Source: RYN-124 sp033851845 (GTDB lineage Bacteria > Actinomycetota > Actinomycetes > Mycobacteriales > SCTD01). From it: a DNA stretch of 64,000 nt. Below, in pieces: positions 1-8,226 of the stretch. Below the pieces are notes generated by a model. It was not told the DNA's origin. It made no database searches and saw nothing but the letters and a program-made list of their open reading frames with translations. The stretch spans positions 1 through 64,000 of the forward strand of contig JAWWOH010000093.1 of the NCBI GenBank assembly GCA_033851845.1, read 5' to 3'. A program made the translations under genes and the position numbers. The stretch's first letter is position 1. Each line of letters opens with the position of its first letter.

Positions 1-2
1 AT

Positions 3-1016
3 CAGCCGGGTCGGCAGACGCTGGACGAGGTCGCGCTCTACGACCGGGCGCTGACCGCGCAGCAGGTCTCGGCCCACCGCTCCGCCGGCCTGACCGCACC
101 CTCACCGTCGCCGTCACCGAGCAGTGCGGCGAGCGCCACGGCAGCCCCCAGCACGTCACCGTCGTCGACCGGATCGCCGTTCGTCTCACCGGTCATCGCG
201 GCCGCCGGTGACGTCGCGTGCGATCCGACCGACCCCAACTACAACGGTGGCCAGGGCACGGCCAACTTCTGCCACATGCAGGCGACCGGCAGCCTGCTGT
301 CGGCGCGGCCCTATGCCGCCGTGCTCCCGCTCGGGGACGCGCAGTACACCGACGGGACGACGAGCAAGTTCGCCGCGTCCTTCCAGTCGGCGTGGGGCGG
401 GTCCAAGAGCCTCATGCGGCCGGTCCCGGGCAATCACGAGTACCTCAGCAACGCGGCCCAGGGCTACTACTCGTACTTCGGCGCGCAGGCCGGCGACCCG
501 AAGCAGGGCTGGTACAGCTACGACCTCGGTAGCTGGCACGTCATCGCCCTGAACGGCGAGTGCGGACAGGTCGGTGGCTGCGGCGCAGGCTCGCCGCAGG
601 AGAGCTGGCTGCGCGCTGATCTCGCCGCCCACCCTGCCGCGTGCACCCTCGCCTACTGGCACGAGCCGCTGTTCACGTCGAGCGAGCCCAACTACACGGC
701 GTACCGGCCGTTCTGGGATGACCTGTACGCCGCCCGCGCCGACGTGGTCCTCAACGGCCACGTGCACAACTACGAGCGCTTCGCTCCGCAGGACCCGAGC
801 GGCGTCGCCGATGCCGCCGGCGTCCGTGAGTTCATCGTGGGCACCGGCGGGAAGGACCTGGTCGGGTTCGGTACGCCGCTCGCGACCAGCGAGGTGCGGT
901 CCGCCAGCGCCTACGGTGCGCTCGAGCTGACGCTGAACCAGGGCAGCTACTCCTGGCACTTCGCGCCCGAGGCGGGCCAGACGTTCACCGACGCCGGCAG
1001 CACGGCGTGCCACTGA
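3..1016 (+). CDS. Secreted LamG-metallophosphoesterase, 5' partial
   Basis: The reading frame is open from the window edge, so the true start lies upstream. The first ~29 visible residues (DEVALYDRALTAQQVSAH) look like the last strand of a LamG/concanavalin-like lectin domain. A Ser/Pro/Ala linker follows, then a calcineurin-like metallophosphoesterase with its metal motifs in order: GDVACD, LGDAQY, PGNHEY, WHEP and NGHVHNYERF. The GHxH plus NYER ending is typical of secreted type-7/purple acid phosphatase-like enzymes. Substrate is unknown; a phosphomonoester or phosphodiester outside the cell is likely. The lectin module suggests carbohydrate binding, which fits the polysaccharide genes nearby. 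The downstream gene starts inside its last codons. Confidence 0.8.
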   Translation, partial: QPGRQTLDEVALYDRALTAQQVSAHRSAGLTAPSPSPSPSSAASATAAPSTSPSSTGSPFVSPVIAAAGDVACDPTDPNYNGGQGTANFCHMQATGSLLSARPYAAVLPLGDAQYTDGTTSKFAASFQSAWGGSKSLMRPVPGNHEYLSNAAQGYYSYFGAQAGDPKQGWYSYDLGSWHVIALNGECGQVGGCGAGSPQESWLRADLAAHPAACTLAYWHEPLFTSSEPNYTAYRPFWDDLYAARADVVLNGHVHNYERFAPQDPSGVADAAGVREFIVGTGGKDLVGFGTPLATSEVRSASAYGALELTLNQGSYSWHFAPEAGQTFTDAGSTACH

Positions 1017-1624
1017 GGACGGTCGTCCTCGCCGCACGTCTGCAGGGGTCGGCCGCCGTGACGGTCGGCTCTCTCGGGTTGGCCCTGCTCGTCGGTGCCT
1101 CAGCCGCCGCTGCGCTCGACGAGGCGCAGGTGGTGTCGGCCAGCTGCGACGGCGTGCGGGTGAGACAGACCGGCGTCCCCCCGGACACAGCAGTCGAGCT
1201 GGTCGCCGTCGACGCCGTACAGGGCGGTGACCTCGGGTCGGTGCGCGCCGTTGCCAGCCGGGCGGGAGTCGTCGACGCGACGGTGCCGGCGCGGCTCACG
1301 CATGTCGCGCGGGTCGTCGTCGAGGTGGAGCGGGCGAGCGACAAGGCGGAGATCGGCGAGGCCGCCACCGACCTGCCGCAGCCCTGCAGCCGAGTTGCCG
1401 CACCTGCACCGCCCCAGGCCAGAGCCAGCAGCGGGTCGAGTAGGGCGACTGCGGTTCCGTCTCCGACGAGCGAGTCCGACGCAGCGGCAGGTCGGCCGGC
1501 GACGACGCACGCGGATGGGTTCCCCTTGGCGGTGGTGGCGGGCGTGACGCTCATCGGACTGGGCAGCGCCGTCCTGGCGGCCGGGGTGATGGCCGCCCGG
1601 CGACCCGCGGTGGCGCCGAGATGA
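1007..1624 (+). CDS. Secreted, C-terminally membrane-anchored hypothetical protein
   Basis: Not recognised as a family. The protein is 205 residues. It has an N-terminal hydrophobic segment ending near ASAAAALDEA (signal peptide-like), a ~90-residue extracytoplasmic region with two cysteines, a Ser/Thr/Pro-rich linker, and a C-terminal transmembrane helix followed by RRPAVAPR. The architecture is that of a surface protein held by a C-terminal helix, without an LPXTG motif. The GTG start overlaps the end of the phosphoesterase by 10 bases and the stop overlaps the next gene as ATGA, so it is translationally coupled on both sides. Confidence 0.6.
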   Translation: MPLRTVVLAARLQGSAAVTVGSLGLALLVGASAAAALDEAQVVSASCDGVRVRQTGVPPDTAVELVAVDAVQGGDLGSVRAVASRAGVVDATVPARLTHVARVVVEVERASDKAEIGEAATDLPQPCSRVAAPAPPQARASSGSSRATAVPSPTSESDAAAGRPATTHADGFPLAVVAGVTLIGLGSAVLAAGVMAARRPAVAPR

Positions 1625-2154
1625 GTCCGGCGGAGGTGCTGCGGCGGGGCGTGCGCGCCTGGCTGTTCGGCATGCCCGCCCCGGAGGTGGTGCGCCTCAC
1701 CTCGGCGCTCACCGCAGCTGGGGTGGCCGTCGCGGTGGCCGGCGGCTGGGGGGTGGACGCCCTCCTCGGCGCGGGCCGGCGCCGTCACCTCGACCTCGAC
1801 CTGCTCGTCGAGGCGGAGCTGATGCCTGCCGCGCTTGCCGCACTTGCCCCTCTCGGTTACGGGGTCCACCGGGCCGATGCACCGGGCGGCTGGTGGGCCC
1901 CAGTCGTGCAGGTGCTGCGCAACAGCAGGTCGCGCACCGTCGAGTTGATCGTCATGACCCCCGACGGTTGGGCGGCGCTCGCGACGCGGGCAGCTTCGGG
2001 CGACCTGGGGCCGCGTACCGTCCTCGGCCGCCTGCAGGGGCGTGACGTGAGCTGCCTTGCGCCGGCCTGGCAGCTGGCCGCGCACGCCGGTTACCCGCCG
2101 CGGCGTCGTGACCGGCGCGACCTCGACACCCTGCGCCGGCTGGTGTCGCCATGA
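1621..2154 (+). CDS. Nucleotidyltransferase (ANT-like) domain protein
   Basis: A 177-residue protein with a minimal nucleotidyltransferase core: AGGWGVDALLGAGRRRHLDLDLLV carries the GGxGVD strand and the DLD metal-binding aspartates (shown in two halves: GGWGVDALLGAG, then RRHLDLDLLV). This pattern is shared with small aminoglycoside/lincosamide nucleotidyltransferase-like proteins (AadB/LinB type). Whether it modifies an antibiotic, an RNA end or another nucleotide acceptor cannot be told. It overlaps both neighbours by 4 bases (ATGA upstream, ATGA downstream), pairing it with the 2H phosphoesterase that follows. Confidence 0.65.
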   Translation: MSPAEVLRRGVRAWLFGMPAPEVVRLTSALTAAGVAVAVAGGWGVDALLGAGRRRHLDLDLLVEAELMPAALAALAPLGYGVHRADAPGGWWAPVVQVLRNSRSRTVELIVMTPDGWAALATRAASGDLGPRTVLGRLQGRDVSCLAPAWQLAAHAGYPPRRRDRRDLDTLRRLVSP

Positions 2155-2654
2155 CGGCCGTGCTCGCCCGGCTGCGCGGCGTCCGTGCGACGGCGCTGGT
2201 CGTGCCGGTGCCGGAGGTCGCGGGGCTGGCCATGCCGGCCGAGATGCCGCCGCACGTCACGGTGGCCTTTCCCTTCGACCTCGCCGCCGTCGGACCGGCC
2301 CGCCGGTCGCGGCTCGCCGCGCTGTTCCAGCAGAGCCCGCGTTTCGCGTTCGAGCTCTTCCGGCTGGAGCGCTTTGCGGACGCCACCTACCTGGCGCCGA
2401 GGGACCCCGAGCCGTTCGCGGCGCTGGTGGCGGCCATCGCCGCAGCCGTTCCGGGGTATCCGCTGTACGGCGGCCGGTTCCCGGAATACCTCCCGCACGT
2501 CACCGTCGGACCGGCCGACGGGATGGATCCGGCCCGCACGTCGGCGCTGACGGCGGTCCTGCCGATCAGCGGTCGCGCCGACGCGGTTGAGCTGTGGGCG
2601 CTACGGCGTCGTCGCGGTTGGGTCCGCGAGGACGTCTTCCCGCTGGGGACCTGA
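2151..2654 (+). CDS. 2H phosphoesterase / 2'-5' RNA ligase-like protein
   Basis: The 167-residue protein has two HxT motifs, PPHVTVAF near residue 41 and LPHVTVGP near residue 115, which define the 2H (LigT/ThpR) phosphoesterase fold. Known relatives hydrolyse 2',3'-cyclic phosphates or 2'-5' linkages in RNA and nucleotides. It is coupled to the nucleotidyltransferase by an ATGA overlap. Its 3' end overlaps the convergent flippase gene by 54 bases. Confidence 0.75.
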   Translation: MTAVLARLRGVRATALVVPVPEVAGLAMPAEMPPHVTVAFPFDLAAVGPARRSRLAALFQQSPRFAFELFRLERFADATYLAPRDPEPFAALVAAIAAAVPGYPLYGGRFPEYLPHVTVGPADGMDPARTSALTAVLPISGRADAVELWALRRRRGWVREDVFPLGT

Positions 2655-4160
2655 CCCCCGGGTGGGGCCGAGACCACGGCGGCGCAGCACGTCGCCGAGC
2701 AGCACCAGGTGGTGCGGTGCGGTGACCCGCACCACGGCGCACCACACGGCGAGGTAGGTGACCGCAGCGACGACGACCTCGGGCAGCAGCGACAGCGGCA
2801 GCAGCAGCAGCACGCCGGCGGTGAGCAGCCCGGCGAGCAGCGGTTCGAAGCCGGCCCGCAGCAGCTGTGCCCGCACGCCGGAGCGGCGCAGCCACCAGAC
2901 GATGAGCCCGGCCTGCACGGCGTACGAGATGGTGGTCACGGCGCCCGCGCCGGTGGCGCCGTACGCCGGAATCAGCACGACGTTCAGCCCGAGGTTCACG
3001 ACCACGGCGCACAGCGCGGCGCCCAGCATCCCGCGGCCCTGGTCCACGACCTGCAGTGCCGAGTTGCCCAGGTAGGCGACCGCGTAGAACAGCGGGGTCA
3101 GTGCCAGCCAGCGCAGCGAAGGTGCGGCGGCGGCGCCGTACCGGTCGCCGAACAGCAGCCGCAAGATCGGTGCGGCGTCGACGAGCATGACGGCCGAGAA
3201 CGGCAGGTAGGCGAAGAACGCTGCGGCACACCCGCCTGCGTAGACCCGGGCGACCTCCGCCCGGTCGGCCGCGCGGCTCATCAGCGGGAACACGGCCCCG
3301 CGGACGGCGAAGGCGAGGAACAGCACCGTCTCGAGCAGCTTGTACGCCGTCGCGTAGATGGCCACGGCGACGTCGCCCTTCAGCTGCGCGAGCAGCACGG
3401 CGTCACCCCGGAACAGCGCCATCAGCGTCAACGTGCTCACGCCGACGAGCCAGGTGTCGCGCACGGTGTCGTGCATCGACGCCCGACCAGCACCGGTCAG
3501 GTCGGGTCGGACCCCGATCCGGCGTAGCGCGTTCACGTGCAGGCCGAGCCCGACAACGGATCCGCCGAGCAGCGCGGCGGCCACCCCGATCAGGCCGCCG
3601 CCGAGCGTGAGTGCGGCGACGGCGAAGACCCCGGTCAGCAACCGCTGAGCCACCAGCGCGGCTGACGTGCTCGCCTGTCGTTGGACACACACAGCGGCCG
3701 AGCGACACGTGCTTCCACCGATGTCGAGCAGCACCGACAGCATGATCAGCACGCTGCTCAGCCGGACGTTCGCGCCGTGGTCGGAGAGCACGACGGCAGC
3801 ACCACCCAGGACGAACACGGGTACGCCGACGAGCGCCTCCCAGACCAGCGTCTGCCCGAGGAGGCGGGGCAGCTCGGTCAGCCGCGCGCTGGCCCGCCGG
3901 ATCAGGACCTGGTCGAAGCCCCACTCGGCGACGGCGGACAGCAGCAGCGCGGTCGCGAGGACGAACGTGAAGTGCCCGAACTCCCGCGGCGTCAGCTCGC
4001 GCGCCGCCACCAGCGTCCACAGCAGGGTGGCGACCTTGCCCATGACCTGGGCCGTCGCAGAGATGACGGCGTTGCCCGCGGCGCGACGCGTCGCGCTCGC
4101 GACGACGGGGCTCGGGCCGGCCGCCTCCGGGTCCTCGGCGCTCGGGCTGTGGCGCGCCAT
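2601..4160 (-). CDS. Polysaccharide flippase (Wzx/MviN-like)
   Basis: A protein of about 519 residues with 12-14 hydrophobic segments and the polysaccharide-biosynthesis (RfbX/Wzx) layout: MGKVATLLWTLVAARELTPRE at TM1, then repeated helix pairs to the C-terminus. It should flip lipid-linked exopolysaccharide repeat units across the membrane. An upstream in-frame start at 4391 exists, but it would overlap the divergent polymerase gene. The ATG at 4160 has a GGGAG ribosome site a few bases upstream, so I chose it. It lies divergent to the polymerase gene, in a cluster with glycosyltransferases and a Wzz-kinase. The C-terminal tail (~30 residues) is charged and cytoplasmic. Confidence 0.85.
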   Translation of the reverse strand: MARHSPSAEDPEAAGPSPVVASATRRAAGNAVISATAQVMGKVATLLWTLVAARELTPREFGHFTFVLATALLLSAVAEWGFDQVLIRRASARLTELPRLLGQTLVWEALVGVPVFVLGGAAVVLSDHGANVRLSSVLIMLSVLLDIGGSTCRSAAVCVQRQASTSAALVAQRLLTGVFAVAALTLGGGLIGVAAALLGGSVVGLGLHVNALRRIGVRPDLTGAGRASMHDTVRDTWLVGVSTLTLMALFRGDAVLLAQLKGDVAVAIYATAYKLLETVLFLAFAVRGAVFPLMSRAADRAEVARVYAGGCAAAFFAYLPFSAVMLVDAAPILRLLFGDRYGAAAAPSLRWLALTPLFYAVAYLGNSALQVVDQGRGMLGAALCAVVVNLGLNVVLIPAYGATGAGAVTTISYAVQAGLIVWWLRRSGVRAQLLRAGFEPLLAGLLTAGVLLLLPLSLLPEVVVAAVTYLAVWCAVVRVTAPHHLVLLGDVLRRRGLGPTRGSGPQREDVLADPTATTP

Positions 4161-4239
4161 CTGTGCTCCCAGCCCTTCGCGGTCACGGGCCGGGGTGGGA
4201 CCCGGCCGATAGTGTGCCCGAAGCGGAGGGGGTGCAGGC

Positions 4240-5670
4240 GTGTCGACGCCGATGCTGTTGGCCCGCCGCGGCGCCGTCGGCGGCGGGCGCTCGTGGCCCC
4301 GGGTCGCCATGGCTGCTCTGCTCGCGACGTCGGCCTTCGCCGCCGGAGTCGTCCTCGCAGCGGTGGGAGCTGCGACCGGACCGGGCGTCATGCTGATGGT
4401 CCCGGTCGTCGCGACCGCAGTCCTGGTCGGCTTCCGCTACCGCGCGCTCGCGCCCTGCCTGCTGCTCATCGCGATGCCCGCCGGGCTGCAGCCGATCGCC
4501 GGTGGCGTGGAGGTCAGCCAGGCGGTTGCGGCGCTGGTCGTCGGGCTGATCGTCCTCGGCGGTCTGGCCGCGCGCCGAGCCGCACTGCGCTGGTCGCCGC
4601 CGCTGGCGTGGGCCGCGGCGATGCTCGCCATCGCGGCCCTCGGGACGGCGCGGGCGCCCAACCTCGGTGCCGCCATCCGTCAGGACCTCGACCTGGTGCT
4701 CGGGCTGCTGCTGGTGTGCAGCGTCCTGGCCGCCTGCCGGTCGATCACGGACGTACGCCGGATCGTCGCCGTGGCGGTGGGTGTCGGCGCACTGGTGTGC
4801 GCGATCAGCCTGCGGTCGGTCTCCGGGCTGCAGGCGATCAACGGCGCCCAGGTCGTCAACAACCGCTTGCAGGGCACCTTCACCGAGCCCAACCAGTTCG
4901 GCAGCTTCAGCGCGGTCGTGCTGATGCTGAGCTTCGGACTGGCGCTCGCGGCACGCACCCGCGGGCGCCGGGTGGCGGCCGGCGCAGCCGGGCTGGCGGC
5001 CCTGCTGGCGCTCGGCCTGGCCCTCTCGCGGGGTGCATGGATCGGCAGCGCGCTTGCCCTCGCGCTGCTGTGCGCTCTACTCCCGTCCGCCCGGCGCGGT
5101 CTGGTAGCAGCCGGTGTCCTGCTGCTGCTCGGTGGCGCGTTGCTCGGAGCCTTCCGTCCGGACAGCCCCGAGGTGCAGATCGTCAAGGAGCGGGTGGCGA
5201 CCTTCAGCAACCCGACGGACAACCCCTACGACGATCGGCCCTCGATCTGGCGGGAGGGCCGCCGCCAGGTGCTCGACAGCCCGTGGATCGGTCAGGGGCC
5301 GGGGCAGTTCCCGACCGTGTCCGACCGCGCGGCGTCAGCCGCCCAGCGCGTCCAGGCCCAGCACGCGCACGACGTGCTGCTCACCGTCGCTGCCGAGCTC
5401 GGACTGCCCGCCGCGGTGCTCCTCATCGGGTTCACCCTGAGCATCCTGGCGGCGCTGCGCCGGACGATGACGCGGTTGACCGACGTCCGCGACCGCGCCC
5501 TCGTCGCGGGGGTGGGTGCTGCGCTCTCGATCATCGTCGGTCAGGGGCTCGTCGACTTCGAGCTGCGCAACTCCGTCATCTTCCTGCTGCTCGCGGTGCT
5601 GTTGGGGTGCCTGCTCGCCGCCGATCGCATCTCGGCCGGCGCCGTCGCCTCGGATGATCGGGCTCGATGA
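4240..5670 (+). CDS. O-antigen ligase/polymerase-like membrane protein (Wzy/WaaL)
   Basis: A 476-residue protein with roughly ten transmembrane helices and one large periplasm-type loop in the second half (about residues 300-375). GTFTEPNQFGSFSAVVLML and the loop motif DDRPSIWREG...SPWIGQGPGQF (shown in parts) are typical of the O-antigen ligase/Wzy family, where the loop holds the catalytic residues. It should polymerise or ligate flipped polysaccharide units. The GTG start follows a GGAGGGGG ribosome site. The stop overlaps the glycosyltransferase start as ATGA. Confidence 0.85.
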   Translation: MSTPMLLARRGAVGGGRSWPRVAMAALLATSAFAAGVVLAAVGAATGPGVMLMVPVVATAVLVGFRYRALAPCLLLIAMPAGLQPIAGGVEVSQAVAALVVGLIVLGGLAARRAALRWSPPLAWAAAMLAIAALGTARAPNLGAAIRQDLDLVLGLLLVCSVLAACRSITDVRRIVAVAVGVGALVCAISLRSVSGLQAINGAQVVNNRLQGTFTEPNQFGSFSAVVLMLSFGLALAARTRGRRVAAGAAGLAALLALGLALSRGAWIGSALALALLCALLPSARRGLVAAGVLLLLGGALLGAFRPDSPEVQIVKERVATFSNPTDNPYDDRPSIWREGRRQVLDSPWIGQGPGQFPTVSDRAASAAQRVQAQHAHDVLLTVAAELGLPAAVLLIGFTLSILAALRRTMTRLTDVRDRALVAGVGAALSIIVGQGLVDFELRNSVIFLLLAVLLGCLLAADRISAGAVASDDRAR

Positions 5671-6797
5671 CCGCGAGCAGGCCCCGCGTGCTGCACCTGA
5701 GCCAGCCGACGGACGGCGGCGTTGCTCGCGTGGTGCATCAGATCGCAGCCGACCAGGTGGCGCGCGGCTGGGAGGTGAGCGTCGGGTGTCCCCGGCGAAG
5801 CGAGCTGGCCAGCGGCCTCGCCCGCGACGGGGTGCAGGTCGTGGGCTGGGAGGCGGTGAAGGTCAAGCGGAGCGCGACCCCTGCCCGGCTTCGCGCGCTC
5901 CGGCGGCTCATCGACGGCGTCGATCCCGACGTCGTGCACCTGCACTCGGCCGCGGCTGGACTGGCGGGACGACTGGTCCTGCGCGGCCGCCGGCCGACGC
6001 TGTTCTCACCGCACGGCTGGACCTGGCAGTCGGCGGACGACGTGTTCGGCCGGGTCGCCCGGGGGTGGGAGCGCACCGCCGAGCGCTTCACGCACACCAT
6101 CGTCTGCGTGAGCGAGGCGGAGCGGCTGGCCGGCCGGGCCGCCGGCCTCGCGATGTCGTCGGCGGTCGTGGTGACCAACGGGGTGGATCTGGCGGCCTTC
6201 CCGGCGCAGACACCCGCCGATCGGCGCGGAGCGCGGCAGCGGCTCGGCCTCGGCGACGCGCCACTGGCCGTGTGCGTCGGCCGGCTGGACGACCAGAAGG
6301 GTCAGGCGACGCTGCTCGAGGCGTGGGCGCTGGTGCGCGGCCAGGTGCCGGCCGCCCGCCTCGCATTGGTCGGGGACGGCCCGGCCCGGGCGGCGCTCGA
6401 TCGAACGGCCCGCGAGCGAGGCCTGGTGGATGCCGTCGTCTTCGCCGGCGCGCGCGAGGACGTCGTGGACTGGTACGCCGCCGCGGACGTGGTGGTGTTC
6501 GGATCGCTGTACGGCGAGGGCATGCCGCTCGTGCCGATCGAGGCGCAGGCCAGTGCCCGCGCCGTCGTCGCCAGCGACCTGCCTGGTGTGCGGGAGGCAC
6601 TTGCGGCCGGGGCGGGTGCGCTGTTCCCGCCGGGTGACGCCGGCGCTGCCGCAGCGGCGCTGGTACCTCGGCTGCGTGATCCCGCTCGGGCGGACGAGGA
6701 GGGGGCCCGCGGTCGCGTGCACGCCGAGGCGCAGCTGGACGTGCGTCAGTCACTCGATCGGCTGGCCGAGCTCACCGTACGCGCCGTCGCGCGGTGA
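5667..6797 (+). CDS. Family 4 glycosyltransferase
   Basis: A 376-residue GT-B glycosyltransferase. The N-terminal half begins LHLSQPTDGGVARVVHQIA (acceptor-side Rossmann fold). The C-terminal half has the GT4 signature GEGMPLVPIEAQASARAVVAS, with the EX7E-type glutamates that bind the nucleotide-sugar phosphate. No signal peptide is seen, so it acts at the cytoplasmic face. It is translationally coupled to the Wzy-like gene and converges on the glycosidase gene with only 4 bases between stops. It closely resembles the second GT4 gene in the cluster (8227-9369), suggesting an old duplication. Confidence 0.88.
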   Translation: MTASRPRVLHLSQPTDGGVARVVHQIAADQVARGWEVSVGCPRRSELASGLARDGVQVVGWEAVKVKRSATPARLRALRRLIDGVDPDVVHLHSAAAGLAGRLVLRGRRPTLFSPHGWTWQSADDVFGRVARGWERTAERFTHTIVCVSEAERLAGRAAGLAMSSAVVVTNGVDLAAFPAQTPADRRGARQRLGLGDAPLAVCVGRLDDQKGQATLLEAWALVRGQVPAARLALVGDGPARAALDRTARERGLVDAVVFAGAREDVVDWYAAADVVVFGSLYGEGMPLVPIEAQASARAVVASDLPGVREALAAGAGALFPPGDAGAAAAALVPRLRDPARADEEGARGRVHAEAQLDVRQSLDRLAELTVRAVAR

Positions 6798-6801
6798 CGG
6801 C

Positions 6802-8118
6802 CTACCGGCGCAGGAGCCGTTGCCGGACGTTCGCGCTGGCACCGGTCGAGACGCCGACGCGGCTGCGGCCCCAGCGCCAGCCCGGCGCGACCGTCACGAT
6901 CGGGGCGGTGACGGTCTGGGTGGTGGCGGTCGGGGCGGTGACGGTGGGTGCGGTGACGGTGGGTGCGGTGACGGTCGGCTCGGTGGCAGATCCCGTATCC
7001 GCGGTCGGCGTGGAAGGGGTGGCCGCCGGTGTGGTCACGGCGGCTGTCAGCCCGCCGGTCAGGGCGTTGCGGAGCGCGTCGTACACCGGCTTCGGACGCA
7101 GGGCTGCGTCGAAGATGCCGTAGTTGCTGTTCTGCGCGTTCTGATCGGTGAAGTCGCGGTCGGTGTACCAGAACAAGTGCGTGACGTACGGCATCGTCGC
7201 GGCCGTCAGGCGCAGCGCGCGGACCAGGAAGTCCGCCTGCTGCGCGCGGGTGACACCGCGCTCCCAGTTGGCCTCGGTGCCGCTGTTCGCGTGCGAGCTC
7301 CAGCCGAACTCCGTCGCCCAGATCTCCTTGTCGCCGTCACCGTGGGCGGCCATCAGCGCGTGCACCGCAGTCAGGTGCGTGAAGTGGTATCGCGTGCCGT
7401 CGTCGGGCACCTCGGGGGCCTCGTCCGCGATGGCCTGGTATGGGTGGGTGGCCATCGTGTCGAAGAAGCCGCCGGCGCCGGCCGCGTAGGTCTTCTCGAT
7501 CCAGGCTGTGTCGTTCGAAGCCGGGCCGCCGAAGACCACGCGGGCTGCCGGACTGCCGGCTTTGATCGCGGGGTAGGCCGCGCGGAGCAGGCGGGTGTAG
7601 GCCACCGGGTCCGCGCCGCGCAAGAAGTCGTTGTCGTTCGGTTCGTTCCAGATCTCCCAGGCGGGCACGGTGTCGGCCCAGCGAGCCGCAGCCCACTGCG
7701 CAGCGCGGGCGTAGTCAGCCGCGTCGATCGGCAGCGTGCGCTCGTCCTGGCCGCCGTTGGCCCACGGCGGGGTCAGCCAGAGAGTGACCAGCGGTCGGAG
7801 GCCGCGGGCCGTCACCATCTTCAGCACGTGGTCCGCGAACGGCACGCCCCACGCGAGGTCGTAGCTGTCGCGGCTGGTGGGCTGCAACATGGCCCACGAC
7901 AGGTCCACCCGCACCCACGTGGTGCCGCTCGCGGCGATCTGGTCGAGGAAAAGCGCGCGCGACGCGTCGTCGTACGACGACCACATGCCGTGGAACTGCA
8001 CCCCGAAGGCTGGCGCGGGCGGCGTGGCGGTCGCCGCGGCTGCGACGCCGGGCGTGACGCCGAGGACGACCAGCAGGGCGACCATGCTCGTGCCGACGCG
8101 CCAGAGCAGTCTTGACAT
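6802..8118 (-). CDS. Secreted PslG/GH39-like glycoside hydrolase
   Basis: The 438-residue protein starts with a signal peptide ending near GVAAAAT. A TIM-barrel glycosidase follows, with WEIWNEPN (acid/base Glu159) and WATEFGW (nucleophile Glu270), the clan GH-A pattern seen in GH5/GH39 and in PslG, the glycosidase of the Pseudomonas Psl exopolysaccharide. It probably cuts the polysaccharide made by this cluster, outside the cell. After residue 360 there is a Thr/Pro/Val tail with TVTAP repeats (about 381-408) and a basic end (RQRLLRR). The ATG start has an AAGGA ribosome site that lies within the predicted P1 stem of a c-di-GMP riboswitch. Confidence 0.85.
   Translation of the reverse strand: MSRLLWRVGTSMVALLVVLGVTPGVAAAATATPPAPAFGVQFHGMWSSYDDASRALFLDQIAASGTTWVRVDLSWAMLQPTSRDSYDLAWGVPFADHVLKMVTARGLRPLVTLWLTPPWANGGQDERTLPIDAADYARAAQWAAARWADTVPAWEIWNEPNDNDFLRGADPVAYTRLLRAAYPAIKAGSPAARVVFGGPASNDTAWIEKTYAAGAGGFFDTMATHPYQAIADEAPEVPDDGTRYHFTHLTAVHALMAAHGDGDKEIWATEFGWSSHANSGTEANWERGVTRAQQADFLVRALRLTAATMPYVTHLFWYTDRDFTDQNAQNSNYGIFDAALRPKPVYDALRNALTGGLTAAVTTPAATPSTPTADTGSATEPTVTAPTVTAPTVTAPTATTQTVTAPIVTVAPGWRWGRSRVGVSTGASANVRQRLLRR
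6931..6975. repeat. Three 15-bp tandem repeats in the glycosidase tail
   Basis: Three consecutive 15-base units of the form GGGTGCGGTGACGGT (first copy CGGGGCGGTGACGGT) encode TVTAP repeats on the minus strand. Degenerate copies flank them. They form the low-complexity tail of the secreted glycosidase and could vary in number by slippage. Confidence 0.9.
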
Positions 8119-8119
8119 C

Positions 8120-8215
8120 GAGATCCTTCGCTTCGGCAGCTGGGCCGCCCCGCGGGCGGGGCCCCTGGCTTTGCGTCCCCGCGTTGCCGCGGGTTTGCCC
8201 TTTCGGTGAGGTCTC
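8120..8215 (-). promoter_or_regulatory. c-di-GMP-I (GEMM) riboswitch
   Basis: Read on the minus strand, the 108-nt gap between the second GT4 gene and the glycosidase holds the GEMM-I hallmarks in order: AGGGCAAACC, a P2 helix CCCGCG closed by a GCAA tetraloop, GGGACGCAAAGCC, a GC-rich P3 with a GGGCC/GGCCC stem, and CAGCUGCCGA. The outer P1 can form between GAGACCU (8209-8215) and AGGAUCUC (8120-8127), which contains the ribosome site 2 bases before the ATG of the glycosidase. This suggests ligand-stabilised P1 hides the ribosome site, so high c-di-GMP would lower translation. The direction of control is an inference; the class assignment rests on matches to the known consensus. Confidence 0.88.
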
Positions 8216-8226
8216 TTAGTCCTTCG

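Noticed and set aside
4205..4212. GCCGATAG resembling a WhiG -10 box before the polymerase gene
   Set aside because: No TAAA box at the right distance.
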